Below are positions 30,452 to 39,349 of a stretch of 64,000 nucleotides of DNA, piece by piece. A model generated the notes under the pieces. That model saw nothing but the letters and a program-made list of their open reading frames with translations, was not told where the DNA came from and did no database searches. The stretch spans positions 62,001 through 126,000 of the forward strand of contig CAIJQQ010000016.1 in NCBI GenBank assembly GCA_903822825.1, written 5' to 3'. Both the position numbers and the translations under genes were made by a program. Source of the DNA: an uncultured Burkholderiales bacterium (GTDB lineage: Bacteria > Pseudomonadota > Gammaproteobacteria > Burkholderiales > Burkholderiaceae_C). Positions within the stretch are counted from its first letter, which is position 1. Each line of letters opens with the position of its first letter.

Positions 30452-31381
30452 ATGAAGATTCGAGAACTCGCCACAGGGCTGCTGTTTCCCGAGGGGCCGG
30501 TTGCCATGGACGACGGCTCGGTGTTGCTGGTCGAGATCGCGCGCGGCACGCTGACGCGCGTGACGGCAGACGGCCGGGTGCAGGTGGTGGCCGATCTGGG
30601 CGCTGGGCCCAATGGCGCGGCCATCGGGCCCGACGGTGCGGTCTACATCTGCAACAACGGCGGCTTCGAGTGGACGCGCGATCCGGGCAACTACCTGCGA
30701 CCCATCGGCCAGGCGCACGACTACTCGGGCGGGCGCATCGAGCGGGTCAATCTGAACACAGGGCGCTGTGAGCGCCTCTACGACACCGTCGACGGCATTG
30801 GCTTGCGTGGCCCGAACGACCTGGTGTTTGATCAGCACGGCGGTTTTTATTTCACCGACCTGGGCAAGGTGCGGGCGCACGAGATGGACCGCGGCGGCGT
30901 CTTTTATGCCCAGCCCGATGGCTCGGGTGTGCAGGCCGTGGCGCGGCCCGTCATGACGCCCAACGGCATCGCACTCTCGCCCGACGGGCAGACCCTGTAT
31001 TACGCCGAAACCGAAGGTGCCCGCGTCTGGGCCTTTGATGTGACAGCGCCCGGTCAGGTGAGCAAAGACCCCTGGCCCTCGCCCCAAGGCGCGCGCATGG
31101 TGACCGCATCACCGGGCGGACATTACCAACGCTTTGACTCGATGGCGGTCGACGCCGAGGGCAACATCTGTGTGGCCACCCTGTTGCACGGCGGCATTTC
31201 GGTCGTCAGCCCCGACGGTCAAGCGGTGCAGCATGTGCCGCTGCCCGACCCGATGACCACCAACATCTGCTTTGGCGGGCCGGGCCATCGTACGGCGTTC
31301 ATCACGCTGTCGGCCACCGGGCGTTTGATCGCGGTGGACGATTGGCCCACGCAAGGGTTGGCGCTGAACTTCAACGCCTGA
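30452..31381 (+). CDS. SMP-30/gluconolactonase/LRE family protein
   Basis: 309-aa six-bladed beta-propeller hydrolase of the SMP-30/gluconolactonase family. The metal ligands are in LLFPEGPVAMDDG (Glu), GLRGPNDLVFDQHGGFYFTDLG (Asn) and SMAVDAEGNICVATLLHGG (Asp). The reaction is probably hydrolysis of a sugar lactone; the exact substrate is unknown. CAGGAGAG lies seven bases before ATG 30452; the GTG at 30446 is less likely. It is divergent from the OCD-family gene. Confidence 0.88.
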   Translation: MKIRELATGLLFPEGPVAMDDGSVLLVEIARGTLTRVTADGRVQVVADLGAGPNGAAIGPDGAVYICNNGGFEWTRDPGNYLRPIGQAHDYSGGRIERVNLNTGRCERLYDTVDGIGLRGPNDLVFDQHGGFYFTDLGKVRAHEMDRGGVFYAQPDGSGVQAVARPVMTPNGIALSPDGQTLYYAETEGARVWAFDVTAPGQVSKDPWPSPQGARMVTASPGGHYQRFDSMAVDAEGNICVATLLHGGISVVSPDGQAVQHVPLPDPMTTNICFGGPGHRTAFITLSATGRLIAVDDWPTQGLALNFNA

Positions 31382-31394
31382 GGCCTGGCTTGCC

Positions 31395-32993
31395 TCAGTG
31401 CGCGCCGCCCGAGTCCGGTCCTGCGGCGGTGCCGTGGGGCGCTGGTCTGCGCGTGAGCCAGATGGAGCCGATCAGCACCAAGAAGATGCCTGCCGAAGCC
31501 AGAAAAATGTCGTCGGCCGCTCGGGTGTAGGCCTGCTGGTCGATCAGGCGGTTGATTTGCAACAGGGCCTGCTCGGCGCTCATGCCCGAGGCCTGGAGCG
31601 ACTGCAAAGTCATCGCAAAAACGCCTTGCCCCTGAACCAGTGTTTCGGTCATGTGGGCGTGGTGCATGGCGGCGCGGCTGTCCCACAACGTGGTCGCAAT
31701 CGACGCCCCCATGGCACCCGCAGTGATGCGCGCAAAGTTGCTCAGTCCTGCGGCAGACGGGATCCGTGCGGGTTCAATGCCTGCCAGCGTGAGCGTGGTG
31801 AGGGGGATGAAGAACATGGCCATGGCAGCGCCCTGCAAAAAGGTCGGCACCAGGATGTGCGCCATGTCGGTTTGTGTGGTGAACTGCGAGCGCATCCACA
31901 GCACAGCTGCAAAAATCAGGAAGGCCAGTGTGGCAATGCGGCGCGGGTCCCAAACGGCGATTTTCTTGCCGATGAGGGGCGTGAGCAGGATCGCAAAAAT
32001 GCCCACCGGGGCCAGTGCCATGCCGGCCGAGGTGGCGGTGTAACCCATCCACTGCTGCAGCCACAAGGGCAGCAAGACCACGTTGCCAAAGAACAAGGCA
32101 TACGCCACCGACAATGCCAGCGCGCCAAATGAAAAGTTGCGCCGCTTGAACAGGCGCAAGTCCACCACCGGGTGCTTGTCGGTCAGCTCCCACACCACGA
32201 ACACCGCAAACGACACCAGGGCCACCAGGCCAAGCATCACGATCTGTGACGATGCGAACCAGTCGAGCTCTTTGCCCTTGTCGAGCATGAGCTGCAAGGA
32301 CCCCACCCACAGTACCAACAGCGTCAGTCCCACGGTGTCGATGGGCAATTTGCGCGTGGGTGTTTCGCGTTGTCGGTAGATGCTCCAGGTCATGCCCGCG
32401 GAGAGCAGCCCGACGGGCACGTTGATGTAGAAAATCCACGGCCAGGAAATGTTGTCTGTGATCCAGCCGCCCAAGAGTGGCCCCACCACGGGCGCAACCA
32501 AGGTCGTCATGCCCCACAGGGCCAGCGCCATGCCCGCCTTGGCGCGCGGGTAGCTGCTCAGCAGCAAGGTTTGCGACAGCGGAATCATGGGGCCCGCCAC
32601 CAGGCCTTGCAGTACGCGGAAAAACACCAGCATTTCGAGCGAAGAAGCAAAGCCGCACAGCCAACTGGCGATCACGAAGAGCAGGATGCTCATGGAGAAC
32701 AAGCGCACCGCACCAAAGCGTTGCGTCAGCCAGCCGGTGAGCGGTACGGCAATCGCGTTGGCCACGCCAAAGCTGGTGATCACCCAAGTGCCTTGCCCCG
32801 GGCTCACGCCCAAGTCACCCGAAATGGCCGGAATGGACACGTTGGCGATCGACGAGTCGAGCACGTTCATGAACGTGGCCAGGGACAGTGCCAATGTACC
32901 CAGCAGCAGGGCTGTGCCTTGCAAAGGCTCAGCAGCAGGAGGCGCTGCAGCGGGCGCGCCAGCAGCCGAAGTTGGGGTTGATGAAGTGTTCAT
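31395..32993 (-). CDS. emrB: DHA2-family MFS drug exporter EmrB
   Basis: 532-aa 14-helix MFS antiporter. Motifs are LDSSIANVSIPAISGDLGVSPGQGTWVITSFGVANAIAVPLTGWLTQRFG (helices 1-2 with motif A) and SWLCGFASSLEMLVFFRVLQGLVAGPMIPLSQTLLLSSYP (motif C region). It ends in a short hydrophilic tail. It works with the emrA-type adaptor and the outer-membrane protein encoded just upstream, moving hydrophobic toxins out of the cell in one step with the proton gradient. Last gene of the minus-strand operon marR-omf-emrA-emrB. Confidence 0.93.
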   Translation of the reverse strand: MNTSSTPTSAAGAPAAAPPAAEPLQGTALLLGTLALSLATFMNVLDSSIANVSIPAISGDLGVSPGQGTWVITSFGVANAIAVPLTGWLTQRFGAVRLFSMSILLFVIASWLCGFASSLEMLVFFRVLQGLVAGPMIPLSQTLLLSSYPRAKAGMALALWGMTTLVAPVVGPLLGGWITDNISWPWIFYINVPVGLLSAGMTWSIYRQRETPTRKLPIDTVGLTLLVLWVGSLQLMLDKGKELDWFASSQIVMLGLVALVSFAVFVVWELTDKHPVVDLRLFKRRNFSFGALALSVAYALFFGNVVLLPLWLQQWMGYTATSAGMALAPVGIFAILLTPLIGKKIAVWDPRRIATLAFLIFAAVLWMRSQFTTQTDMAHILVPTFLQGAAMAMFFIPLTTLTLAGIEPARIPSAAGLSNFARITAGAMGASIATTLWDSRAAMHHAHMTETLVQGQGVFAMTLQSLQASGMSAEQALLQINRLIDQQAYTRAADDIFLASAGIFLVLIGSIWLTRRPAPHGTAAGPDSGGAH

Positions 32994-33010
32994 GCCGGGG
33001 TCTTGGCGCT

Positions 33011-34222
33011 TTAGCGGGCCGCAGCCGAGCGACCGATGTGGGCCGCGATGATGCGCTCGACGCGTTGGTCTGCCGCTTGTTGCTGGGCATCAAACACCGC
33101 GGTGGTGGCCGCTGGGCCGGTGCGCGGTGCGTCCGCCAGGCTCTTGCCGCTGCCGTCTTCGGTGTTCACGGTCACATCCATCGACAGGCCCACACGCAAA
33201 GGGTGCTCGGCCAGGTCTTTGGCGTCGATGGCGATGCGCACAGGGATACGTTGCACCACCTTGATCCAATTGCCGGTGGCGTTTTGCGCGGGCAACAAGG
33301 CAAAGGCTGCGCCTGTGCCAGCGCCCAGGCCCACCACGCGACCGTGGTAGACGACTTTTTGGCCATACACGTCGGCTTCCATCTCAGCGGGTTGGCCAAT
33401 GCGCAGGTTCTGCAGCTGGCTTTCCTTGAAGTTGGCATCGACCCAAAGTTGATTCAGCGCCACCAGCGTCATCAGTGGTGCCCCGGCCTGCACGCGCTGG
33501 CCCAGTTGCACGCCGCGTTTGGCGATGTGCCCGTCGGTGGGTGCGAGCAGCGCCACGCGTTGCAAGGCAAGGTAGGCCTCACGCACTTTGGCGCCAGCGC
33601 GTTGCACGCTCGGGTGCTGTGCCACGTTGGTGCCTTCGGTCTGGGCCAGGCTCGCACTGAGCTGCTCTTTGGCCGCCTGCACCGCCGACTGGGCGGCGGC
33701 CACAGCGCTCTTGGCGGCGGTCACTTGGGCAATGGCGTGCTGGAATTCTTCTTTGCCAATCGCGCCACTGGCGACCAGCGGTGCACGGCGTTGGGCATCG
33801 TCTTGCGCGCGGGCCAACTCGCTCTGCAAGCGGGCCAGATCGGCTTCGCGCGCCTGCACCTGCGCTTGCAGCGATCCGGTGTTGGCAAACAAGGTGCGCA
33901 CTTCGCGCACGGTTTGCGCCAGTTGGGCTTCGGCTTGCTCCAGTGCCACGCTGGCATCGGCGGCGTCGAGCTTGACCAGCACTTGACCGGCTTTGACAAA
34001 GTCGGTGTCGTCGGCCTGGATGGCCACGACGGTGCCGCCCACTTGCGGGGTGATTTGCACCACGTTGCCGGCCACGTAGGCGTTGTCGGTGTTCTGGTTG
34101 TGGCGGCCCGTGAACCCGTGCCAGCCGCCCCAGCCCAAAGCACACACGCCCACAACGGCGGCAACGATGGTGAGGCCACGGCGGCGTACAGAGTTGAATT
34201 CAGTTTGTGTCAGGTCGGTCAT
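33011..34222 (-). CDS. emrA: EmrA/HlyD-type periplasmic adaptor subunit
   Basis: 403-aa membrane-fusion protein. A single N-terminal helix (GLTIVAAVVGVCALGWGGWHGF) is followed by the lipoyl-like half motif NTDNAYVAGNVVQITPQVGGTVVAIQADDTDFVKAGQVLVKLD, then a long coiled-coil hairpin (about 100-210), the second lipoyl half LLAPTDGHIAKRGVQLGQRVQAGAPLMTLVAL and a beta-barrel domain. It bridges EmrB and the outer-membrane channel. I start at MTDLTQTEFNSVRRRG; the upstream extension in the track is not family-like. Downstream the emrB gene begins 17 bp later. Confidence 0.92.
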   Translation of the reverse strand: MTDLTQTEFNSVRRRGLTIVAAVVGVCALGWGGWHGFTGRHNQNTDNAYVAGNVVQITPQVGGTVVAIQADDTDFVKAGQVLVKLDAADASVALEQAEAQLAQTVREVRTLFANTGSLQAQVQAREADLARLQSELARAQDDAQRRAPLVASGAIGKEEFQHAIAQVTAAKSAVAAAQSAVQAAKEQLSASLAQTEGTNVAQHPSVQRAGAKVREAYLALQRVALLAPTDGHIAKRGVQLGQRVQAGAPLMTLVALNQLWVDANFKESQLQNLRIGQPAEMEADVYGQKVVYHGRVVGLGAGTGAAFALLPAQNATGNWIKVVQRIPVRIAIDAKDLAEHPLRVGLSMDVTVNTEDGSGKSLADAPRTGPAATTAVFDAQQQAADQRVERIIAAHIGRSAAAR

Positions 34223-34256
34223 GTGGGTGCTTTGAAAATTTGTGGGTGTTTGGTGC

Positions 34257-35711
34257 TCAGCGGGCAGATGCCGTGGTCTGTGCTTTGGTGCTGGCTTCAC
34301 TGGACCAGCCGCCGCCCAAGGCGCGCATCAGGTTGGCGCGGTTGTCACGCTGGCGGGCTTGCAGGTCAATGGCCAGACGCATTTGGGCCAGCACCGCAGA
34401 TTCGACGGTGAGCACGGCCAGGCGGTTGCCCAGGCCTGCTTCAAAGCGCTGCGCGGCCAAAGCGTGCGCACGCTCGGCGCTGGCCAGGGCCTTGGACTGC
34501 TCGGCCCATTGGATGTCCAACGAATGGCTGGAGGCGATGGCGTCAGCGGCTTCTTTGGCCGCGCCCAGCACGGCGTTGTTGTAGTTCGCCACGGCGCTGT
34601 CCCGCTCGGCTTCACGGCCTGACAGTTGCGCGCGCAAACGCCCGCCATCAAACAGCGGCAATCGCACAGCGGGCACAACGCCATATTGGCGGCTGCCCGA
34701 GTCGAGCAGGCGGTCCATGCCCAGTGCGTTGAAACCCACAAAGGCGCTCAGGTTGACGTTGGGGTAGAACTGTGTGCGAGCGACCTCGATGTCTTGAGTG
34801 CTGGCTTCCACGCGCCAGCGCGCCGCCACCACGTCGGGCCTGCGCCCGAGCAGGTCGGCGCCCAAAGTGGTGGGCATGGCGTTGAGCTTCAACGCGTCCA
34901 TCCGCGGACTGAAAGTGTCCAAGGACTGTGGCGCCTGGCCACTCAAGACCGCCAGTTGGTGGCGGGTCAGGGTGATTTGCTCTTTCAGGCTTTCCACTTG
35001 CACGACCGCATCGGCCAGCGTGCTGTCGGACTGGGCTTGTTCAATGCGGGTGTCCAGACCGGCTTCGCGGCGCTGCTGCACCAGTTGCTGCATCTGTTGG
35101 CGCTGCTGCACCATGCGTTCGGCCACATCGCGCTGGGCCAGCAGCCGTGCCAATGCCACGTGGCCCCGGACGACTTGGTTGATCAAGGCATTTGCAGCCA
35201 CAGCCGCATCGGCCTGCGCGGCACGGACCTGGCCAATGGCCGAGGCCAGTTCGGCTTGGTGCTGACCCCAAAGGTCCGGGCTCCAGCCCACCCCCGCTTG
35301 CAAGGTGTCGTTGCTCCAGGTTTTGCCTGCGATGGGGGGTGGAAACAGACCGTTGGCGCTGTAGCGCTGGCGGCTGAACTCAGCGCCCAAGGTGGCTTGT
35401 GGCAAGCGGGCCGCGTCTGCCACGCCGCTGAGTGCCTGCATGCGACGCACACGGGCTTGCGCGTCCGCCACCGTGGGGCTGTCCTTCAAGGTTTGTGTGA
35501 TCAAGCTGTTCAGTTCGGGGTTGTCCCAGCTGCGCCACCAGGCATCGCCGACCTCCGAGCTTGTGGCATTGGCCAGCCCAGCCTGAGTGGCTTGCAGCGA
35601 TGCCAACGGCGCGCCGCGTTGTCCGGGCATGGCGCAACCGATGAGCGCACTTGTCAGGCCAAGTGCCAAGGCCAGGGACAGGTTGGAGTGCGTGGAGGTA
35701 TGTGCTTGCAT
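34257..35711 (-). CDS. NodT-family outer-membrane efflux lipoprotein
   Basis: 484-aa TolC-like outer-membrane factor of the NodT subfamily. The lipobox LTSALIGC gives an acylated cysteine near residue 26. The protein has the two repeated halves of the OMF family, for example WWRSWDNPELNSLITQTLKDSPTVADAQARVRRM in the first and GRRPDVVAARWRVEASTQDIEVARTQFYPNVNLSAFVGF in the second, the NodT signature. It forms the exit channel for EmrAB. Second gene of the operon, following marR. Confidence 0.93.
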   Translation of the reverse strand: MQAHTSTHSNLSLALALGLTSALIGCAMPGQRGAPLASLQATQAGLANATSSEVGDAWWRSWDNPELNSLITQTLKDSPTVADAQARVRRMQALSGVADAARLPQATLGAEFSRQRYSANGLFPPPIAGKTWSNDTLQAGVGWSPDLWGQHQAELASAIGQVRAAQADAAVAANALINQVVRGHVALARLLAQRDVAERMVQQRQQMQQLVQQRREAGLDTRIEQAQSDSTLADAVVQVESLKEQITLTRHQLAVLSGQAPQSLDTFSPRMDALKLNAMPTTLGADLLGRRPDVVAARWRVEASTQDIEVARTQFYPNVNLSAFVGFNALGMDRLLDSGSRQYGVVPAVRLPLFDGGRLRAQLSGREAERDSAVANYNNAVLGAAKEAADAIASSHSLDIQWAEQSKALASAERAHALAAQRFEAGLGNRLAVLTVESAVLAQMRLAIDLQARQRDNRANLMRALGGGWSSEASTKAQTTASAR

Positions 35712-35721
35712 AAAAGGTGTT

Positions 35722-36237
35722 TCAGGATTTGACGTGTGAGGGGCGTGCGCTCGGTGCTTGGGCGCTGGACTTCATCGCTTCACCATTGAGCAGCATGCGT
35801 GTGAGCCACGCCAGCAGTTGCTGCCATTCGCTGTGCTCGAACCCGGCCAGATGGCCATTGAGCACATCGGCCAGCACGGCGGGCACATGGTCGGCCACGG
35901 TACGGCCTTGCTCGGTCAAATAAAGATGGACCACGCGGCGGTCTTGTGTAGATCGTTCGCGCCTTATCAAGCCCTTGGTTTCGAGCCGGCTCAGTGACCG
36001 GGTCAAAGCGGCAGGGTCCACCGACAGGTCGCGCGACAGGCTGGCGAGTGTGCTGCTCTCGCAGGTGAGCAGTTTGTAAAGAGGCAACCACTGAACGTAG
36101 GTGAGTTTGTATTGCGCAAGCCGGGCGTCTGCCTGCGCCAAGATGGACGAGATGACCTTGTTCATCAGGTAGCCGATGCTTTGCTCCGGCAGGTATTGGC
36201 CCGCTGCATAAAACGCGTTGCTTGGAGGTTCTGTCAT
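35722..36237 (-). CDS. MarR-family regulator of the efflux operon
   Basis: 171-aa winged-helix regulator. The HTH part reads LTCESSTLASLSRDLSVDPAALTRSLSRLETKGLIRRERSTQDRRVVHLYLTEQGRTVADHV, with the wing D-R-R-V. First gene of the minus-strand unit that encodes the OMF, EmrA and EmrB, so it is likely a local repressor lifted by a drug ligand, as EmrR is. A palindrome ATTGACTAGACAAT lies 14 bp before its start. Confidence 0.9.
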   Translation of the reverse strand: MTEPPSNAFYAAGQYLPEQSIGYLMNKVISSILAQADARLAQYKLTYVQWLPLYKLLTCESSTLASLSRDLSVDPAALTRSLSRLETKGLIRRERSTQDRRVVHLYLTEQGRTVADHVPAVLADVLNGHLAGFEHSEWQQLLAWLTRMLLNGEAMKSSAQAPSARPSHVKS

Positions 36238-36250
36238 GGCGCTTATTTTA

Positions 36251-36264
36251 ATTGACTAGACAAT
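36251..36264. promoter_or_regulatory. candidate MarR operator
   Basis: ATTG-A-CTAG-A-CAAT, a 14-bp near-perfect palindrome (only the two A positions break it) in the short gap before the marR gene. It lies next to a possible -10 on the minus strand (TAAAAT), the placement expected for autorepression of the efflux operon. Confidence 0.5.
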
Positions 36265-36373
36265 GATTGTGCAGGCAAGTAAAAAATGCGCTTCAGGCTC
36301 CTGGGGTTTCTTCTTGAGGTGTGGCCCCCGAATTGGTGCTTTTGGGGACGGTTTGGGTGCGCGCGCACCTCTT

Positions 36374-36390
36374 TGGCTTGAAAATTGCTT
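36374..36390 (+). promoter_or_regulatory. sigma-54 promoter for amtB
   Basis: TTGGCTTGAAAATTGCTT matches the -24/-12 pattern: GG (36375-36376) and GC (36387-36388) are exactly ten bases apart. It lies about 72 bp upstream of amtB, a gene that is usually under RpoN and NtrC control. A hairpin-forming repeat TTGGTGC...GCACCAA (36395-36431) follows in the leader. No clear NtrC dyad was found upstream. Confidence 0.75.
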
Positions 36391-36460
36391 GCAATTGGTG
36401 CGCAAAAGCTTTTTTGGGGTTTTTTGCACCAAATCAAGTCATTAATGTTGAGAGAGAGAC

Positions 36461-37663
36461 ATGGAAGCACTGAAACAGGGCGCGGATGCGCTATTTATTT
36501 TGCTCGGCGGCATCATGGTTTTGGCCATGCACGCGGGTTTTGCCTTTTTAGAACTGGGCACGGTTCGCAAAAAGAACCAAGTCAATGCGCTCGTCAAAAT
36601 TCTGGTCGACTTTTCTGTCTCGACCGTGGTTTATTTTGTGGTGGGTTACGGTGTGGCTTATGGCACCACTTTCTTCATCGGCGCTGAGCAGTTGGCCGCC
36701 AAGAATGGCTATGAACTGGTGAAGTTCTTCTTCTTGCTGACCTTTGCAGCAGCCATTCCTGCGATCATTTCGGGTGGCATCGCCGAGCGCGCCAAGTTCT
36801 GGCCCCAGTTGATTGCAACGGCCCTGATCGTGGGCTTCATCTACCCCTTCTTTGAAGGCATCGCCTGGAACCAGCACTTTGGCGTGCAGGCCTGGATCAA
36901 GGCCTACACGGGTGACGAGTTCCACGACTTTGCAGGCTCCGTGGTGGTCCATGCGGTGGGTGGTTGGATCGCCCTGCCTGCTGTCGTATTGCTGGGCGCG
37001 CGCTACAACCGTTACCGTAAGGACGGCCAGGTCTCGGCCCACCCGCCTTCGAGCATCCCTTTTCTTGCACTGGGCGCTTGGATCCTGATCGTGGGCTGGT
37101 TCGGCTTCAACGTCATGAGCGCACAAACGCTCGACAAAATCTCGGGTCTGGTGGCGGTGAACTCCCTCATGGCCATGGTGGGCGGCACATTGACCGCTTT
37201 GCTGCTTGGCAGGAACGACCCCGGCTTCGTACACAACGGCCCCTTGGCTGGTCTGGTGGCGGTCTGTGCAGGCTCCGACTTGATGCACCCCTTTGGTGCG
37301 TTGGCTGTGGGCGCTGTGGCTGGTGCTTTGTTCGTGGTGATGTTCACGCTGACCCAAAACAAATGGAAGATCGACGACGTTTTGGGTGTCTGGCCCTTGC
37401 ACGGCTTGTGTGGCACTTGGGGTGGCATCGCAGCGGGTATTTTTGGCGCTCAGTCCATGGGTGGCTTGGGGGGCGTGAACTTCACAGCTCAAGTCATTGG
37501 CACGTGCATGGGCGTGGCATGGGCCGTGGCCGGCAGCATCGTGGTGTATGGCCTGCTCAAATGGACCATGGGGCTGAAACTCAGTCCCGAAGAAGAATAT
37601 GAAGGGGCCGACATCACTGTGCACAAGATCAGCGCAACGCCAGACCGCGAAGTCAGCTGGTAA
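36461..37663 (+). CDS. amtB: ammonium transporter AmtB
   Basis: 400-aa Amt/Rh family channel with 11 expected membrane helices. The first conserved histidine lies in the Amt motif DFAGSVVVHAVGGWIALPAVVLLGAR, and GVWPLHGLCGTWGG carries the second pore histidine. Phe gate and Trp residues are also present (FAFLELGTVRKKNQVNA, FEGIAWNQHFGV). There is no cleavable signal peptide. The C-terminal tail (LSPEEEYEGADITVHKISA) is the PII-contact type. Usually a glnK gene lies just upstream, but here it is absent and the gene stands alone behind the sigma-54 promoter. Confidence 0.95.
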   Translation: MEALKQGADALFILLGGIMVLAMHAGFAFLELGTVRKKNQVNALVKILVDFSVSTVVYFVVGYGVAYGTTFFIGAEQLAAKNGYELVKFFFLLTFAAAIPAIISGGIAERAKFWPQLIATALIVGFIYPFFEGIAWNQHFGVQAWIKAYTGDEFHDFAGSVVVHAVGGWIALPAVVLLGARYNRYRKDGQVSAHPPSSIPFLALGAWILIVGWFGFNVMSAQTLDKISGLVAVNSLMAMVGGTLTALLLGRNDPGFVHNGPLAGLVAVCAGSDLMHPFGALAVGAVAGALFVVMFTLTQNKWKIDDVLGVWPLHGLCGTWGGIAAGIFGAQSMGGLGGVNFTAQVIGTCMGVAWAVAGSIVVYGLLKWTMGLKLSPEEEYEGADITVHKISATPDREVSW

Positions 37664-37789
37664 TGGGCGGTAGCGCCTTCAAAAAGCCGGGTCAAGACCT
37701 GACCTTTGGTGATTTTTCAGCACATATACAACGATTGAGCAGCGATTGCGCTTGCATGTGTGTGGTGTTTGTGGCTCATAATGTCCAAG

Positions 37790-37815
37790 CCTCCGCCTAA
37801 AGGCGAGGTTTTTTT
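37790..37815 (+). terminator. intrinsic terminator between amtB and the RRM gene
   Basis: CCTCCGCC-TAAA-GGCGAGG followed by TTTTTTT. It ends about 110 bp before the RRM gene start and about 130 bp after amtB stops, so it may end amtB or attenuate a leader. Confidence 0.82.
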
Positions 37816-37922
37816 GCGGTGAACAGGTCAGTTTCGCTTTCCTTCCAGTGTTTCTCAGGTTTGTTGAATGCGCTTTCGGAACTCCATCGCTTTTTTTCTG
37901 TGTGTTTTGAGGAGTCCCTTTC

Positions 37923-38468
37923 ATGGGCAACAAACTTTACGTCGGCAACCTGCCTTACTCTGTTCGTGACGGCGATCTGGAACAATCTTTTGGCGAATTC
38001 GGTGTTGTCACCAGCGCCAAAGTGATGATGGAACGTGACACTGGTCGCTCCAAAGGCTTCGGCTTTGTGGAAATGGCCAGCGATGACGAAGCCCAGGCCG
38101 CAATCAACGGCATGAACGGCCAGCCTTTGGGCGGCCGCAACGTCGTGGTGAACGAAGCCCGTCCCATGGAAGCCCGTCCCCCCCGCACCGGCGGTGGCGG
38201 CTTCGGCGGCGGCGGTGGTGGTGGCGGCTTTGGTGGCGGTCGCCGCGAAGGCGGTGGCGGTTACGGCGGTGGCCGTGAAGGCGGTGGCGGCGGCTACGGC
38301 GGCGGTCGTGAAGGCGGCGGCGGTGGCGGTGGTTACGGCGGCGGTGGCCGTGAAGGCGGCGGCGGTTTCCGCAGCCCCTACGGTTCCGGTCCACGTGGCG
38401 GCAGCGGTGGTGCTGGCGGTGGTGGCGGTCGTCGCGAAGGCGGCGGTGGCGGCTACGGCGGTTACTGA
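37923..38468 (+). CDS. glycine-rich RNA-binding protein with an RRM domain
   Basis: 181-aa RNA-binding protein. An RRM domain fills residues 1-80: RNP2 is KLYVGNLPYSV and RNP1 is SKGFGFVEM. The rest is a long glycine-rich tail with repeated GGGYGGGREGGGG segments ending in GGYGGY. Such proteins act as RNA chaperones, often induced by cold in cyanobacteria and plants. The repeat DNA (GGCGGTGGC) could expand or contract. The start has GAGGAG seven bases upstream. A terminator-like hairpin lies in the 5' region. Confidence 0.92.
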   Translation: MGNKLYVGNLPYSVRDGDLEQSFGEFGVVTSAKVMMERDTGRSKGFGFVEMASDDEAQAAINGMNGQPLGGRNVVVNEARPMEARPPRTGGGGFGGGGGGGGFGGGRREGGGGYGGGREGGGGGYGGGREGGGGGGGYGGGGREGGGGFRSPYGSGPRGGSGGAGGGGGRREGGGGGYGGY

Positions 38469-38504
38469 TCTGCGTTGGCTTGCTCAGTCCGACTGAGCAT
38501 CTGC

Positions 38505-38541
38505 AAAAACAAAGCCCTGCACTGCAGGGCTTTGTTGTTTT
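38505..38541. terminator. bidirectional terminator, RRM gene / SDR gene
   Basis: AAAGCCCTGC-ACT-GCAGGGCTTT, a 10-bp perfect stem, flanked on the plus side by TTGTTGTTTT and on the other by a run of A. It serves both converging genes. Confidence 0.88.
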
Positions 38542-38558
38542 GGCACCTGTTAAGCGCG

Positions 38559-39347
38559 TTAGCCCTTGTGGCGGTGCTTGCGCGGCTGGCCCTTGAGCAA
38601 GCGGTCAAACAGTGCTTCGGGCAAGACCTTCAGGATTTTGGCGACGGCGCCCATAGGCCAAGGAATGACACGGTATCGAATGCCCCGCTCAATGGTGCGC
38701 AGGGCCGATTGGGCAAAGGCCTCTGCGCTCATGAGGAAGGGCATCGGGTAACGGTTGCGCGCCGTCAGCGGTGTGGCGATGTAGCCCGGCGCGATGGTGA
38801 TGACCTCGACACCGTCTGCGCGCAGCTCACCTCGCAGGCTCTCGCAAAAACTGATGACAGCAGCCTTGCTGGCGCAGTAAGCCGCATGGCCCGGCAGGCC
38901 TCGGATGCCTGCCACGCTCGCGATGCCCACCAGCTTGCCGTGTCCTCGCGCCTGCATGGCCCGGATGAAGGGGTGAAAGGTGTGTGCCACGCCCAGCGTG
39001 TTGGTGCGCAGCACCTGCGCCAAGACGTCCAGGTCTTCCCGCTCGGCGGTGTCCACGCCCAGGCTGATGCCTGCATTGGCCACCACCACGTCGGGCAGCC
39101 CCATGTGAGCGATGCAATGCTGGGCGGCGCTGACCATGCTGTTGGCGTCACCGACATCGGCGCCCAAAATGCAAGTCTGCCCAGGGGCCAAAGTCAGTGG
39201 CAAATCGCTCAGCCACTGCTGCAGCACGTCGGTGCGGCGGGCCAGCAGTGCCACACGCCAGCCGCGTTGCAAATAAGCTTGCGCCAAGGCTTGGCCAATG
39301 CCGCTGGAGGCCCCTGTGATCAAGACCAATGGCGTGTGGGTGTTCAT
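38559..39347 (-). CDS. SDR family oxidoreductase in the lptC operon
   Basis: 262-aa short-chain dehydrogenase with full motifs: TGASSGIGQALAQAY (cofactor), VVANAG and the catalytic GHAAYCASKAAVISFCESL (Tyr-x3-Lys). The C-terminus is basic (PRKHRHKG). The family is broad, and lipid or sugar substrates are possible. It begins two bases after the lptC stop, so it is the last gene of kdsD-kdsC-lptC-SDR, where lptA and lptB might otherwise follow. A bidirectional terminator closes the unit. Confidence 0.88.
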   Translation of the reverse strand: MNTHTPLVLITGASSGIGQALAQAYLQRGWRVALLARRTDVLQQWLSDLPLTLAPGQTCILGADVGDANSMVSAAQHCIAHMGLPDVVVANAGISLGVDTAEREDLDVLAQVLRTNTLGVAHTFHPFIRAMQARGHGKLVGIASVAGIRGLPGHAAYCASKAAVISFCESLRGELRADGVEVITIAPGYIATPLTARNRYPMPFLMSAEAFAQSALRTIERGIRYRVIPWPMGAVAKILKVLPEALFDRLLKGQPRKHRHKG

Positions 39348-39349
39348 GC

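Noticed and set aside
36355-36370. GGTGCGCGCGCACC upstream of amtB as an NtrC site.
   Set aside because: It is a palindrome, but the half-sites point the wrong way compared with the GCAC...GTGC consensus and the spacing is too short.
38190-38465. The GGCGGTGGC-rich tract as a CRISPR-like or satellite repeat.
   Set aside because: It is the coding sequence of the glycine-rich tail of the RRM protein, with irregular units and no spacers.
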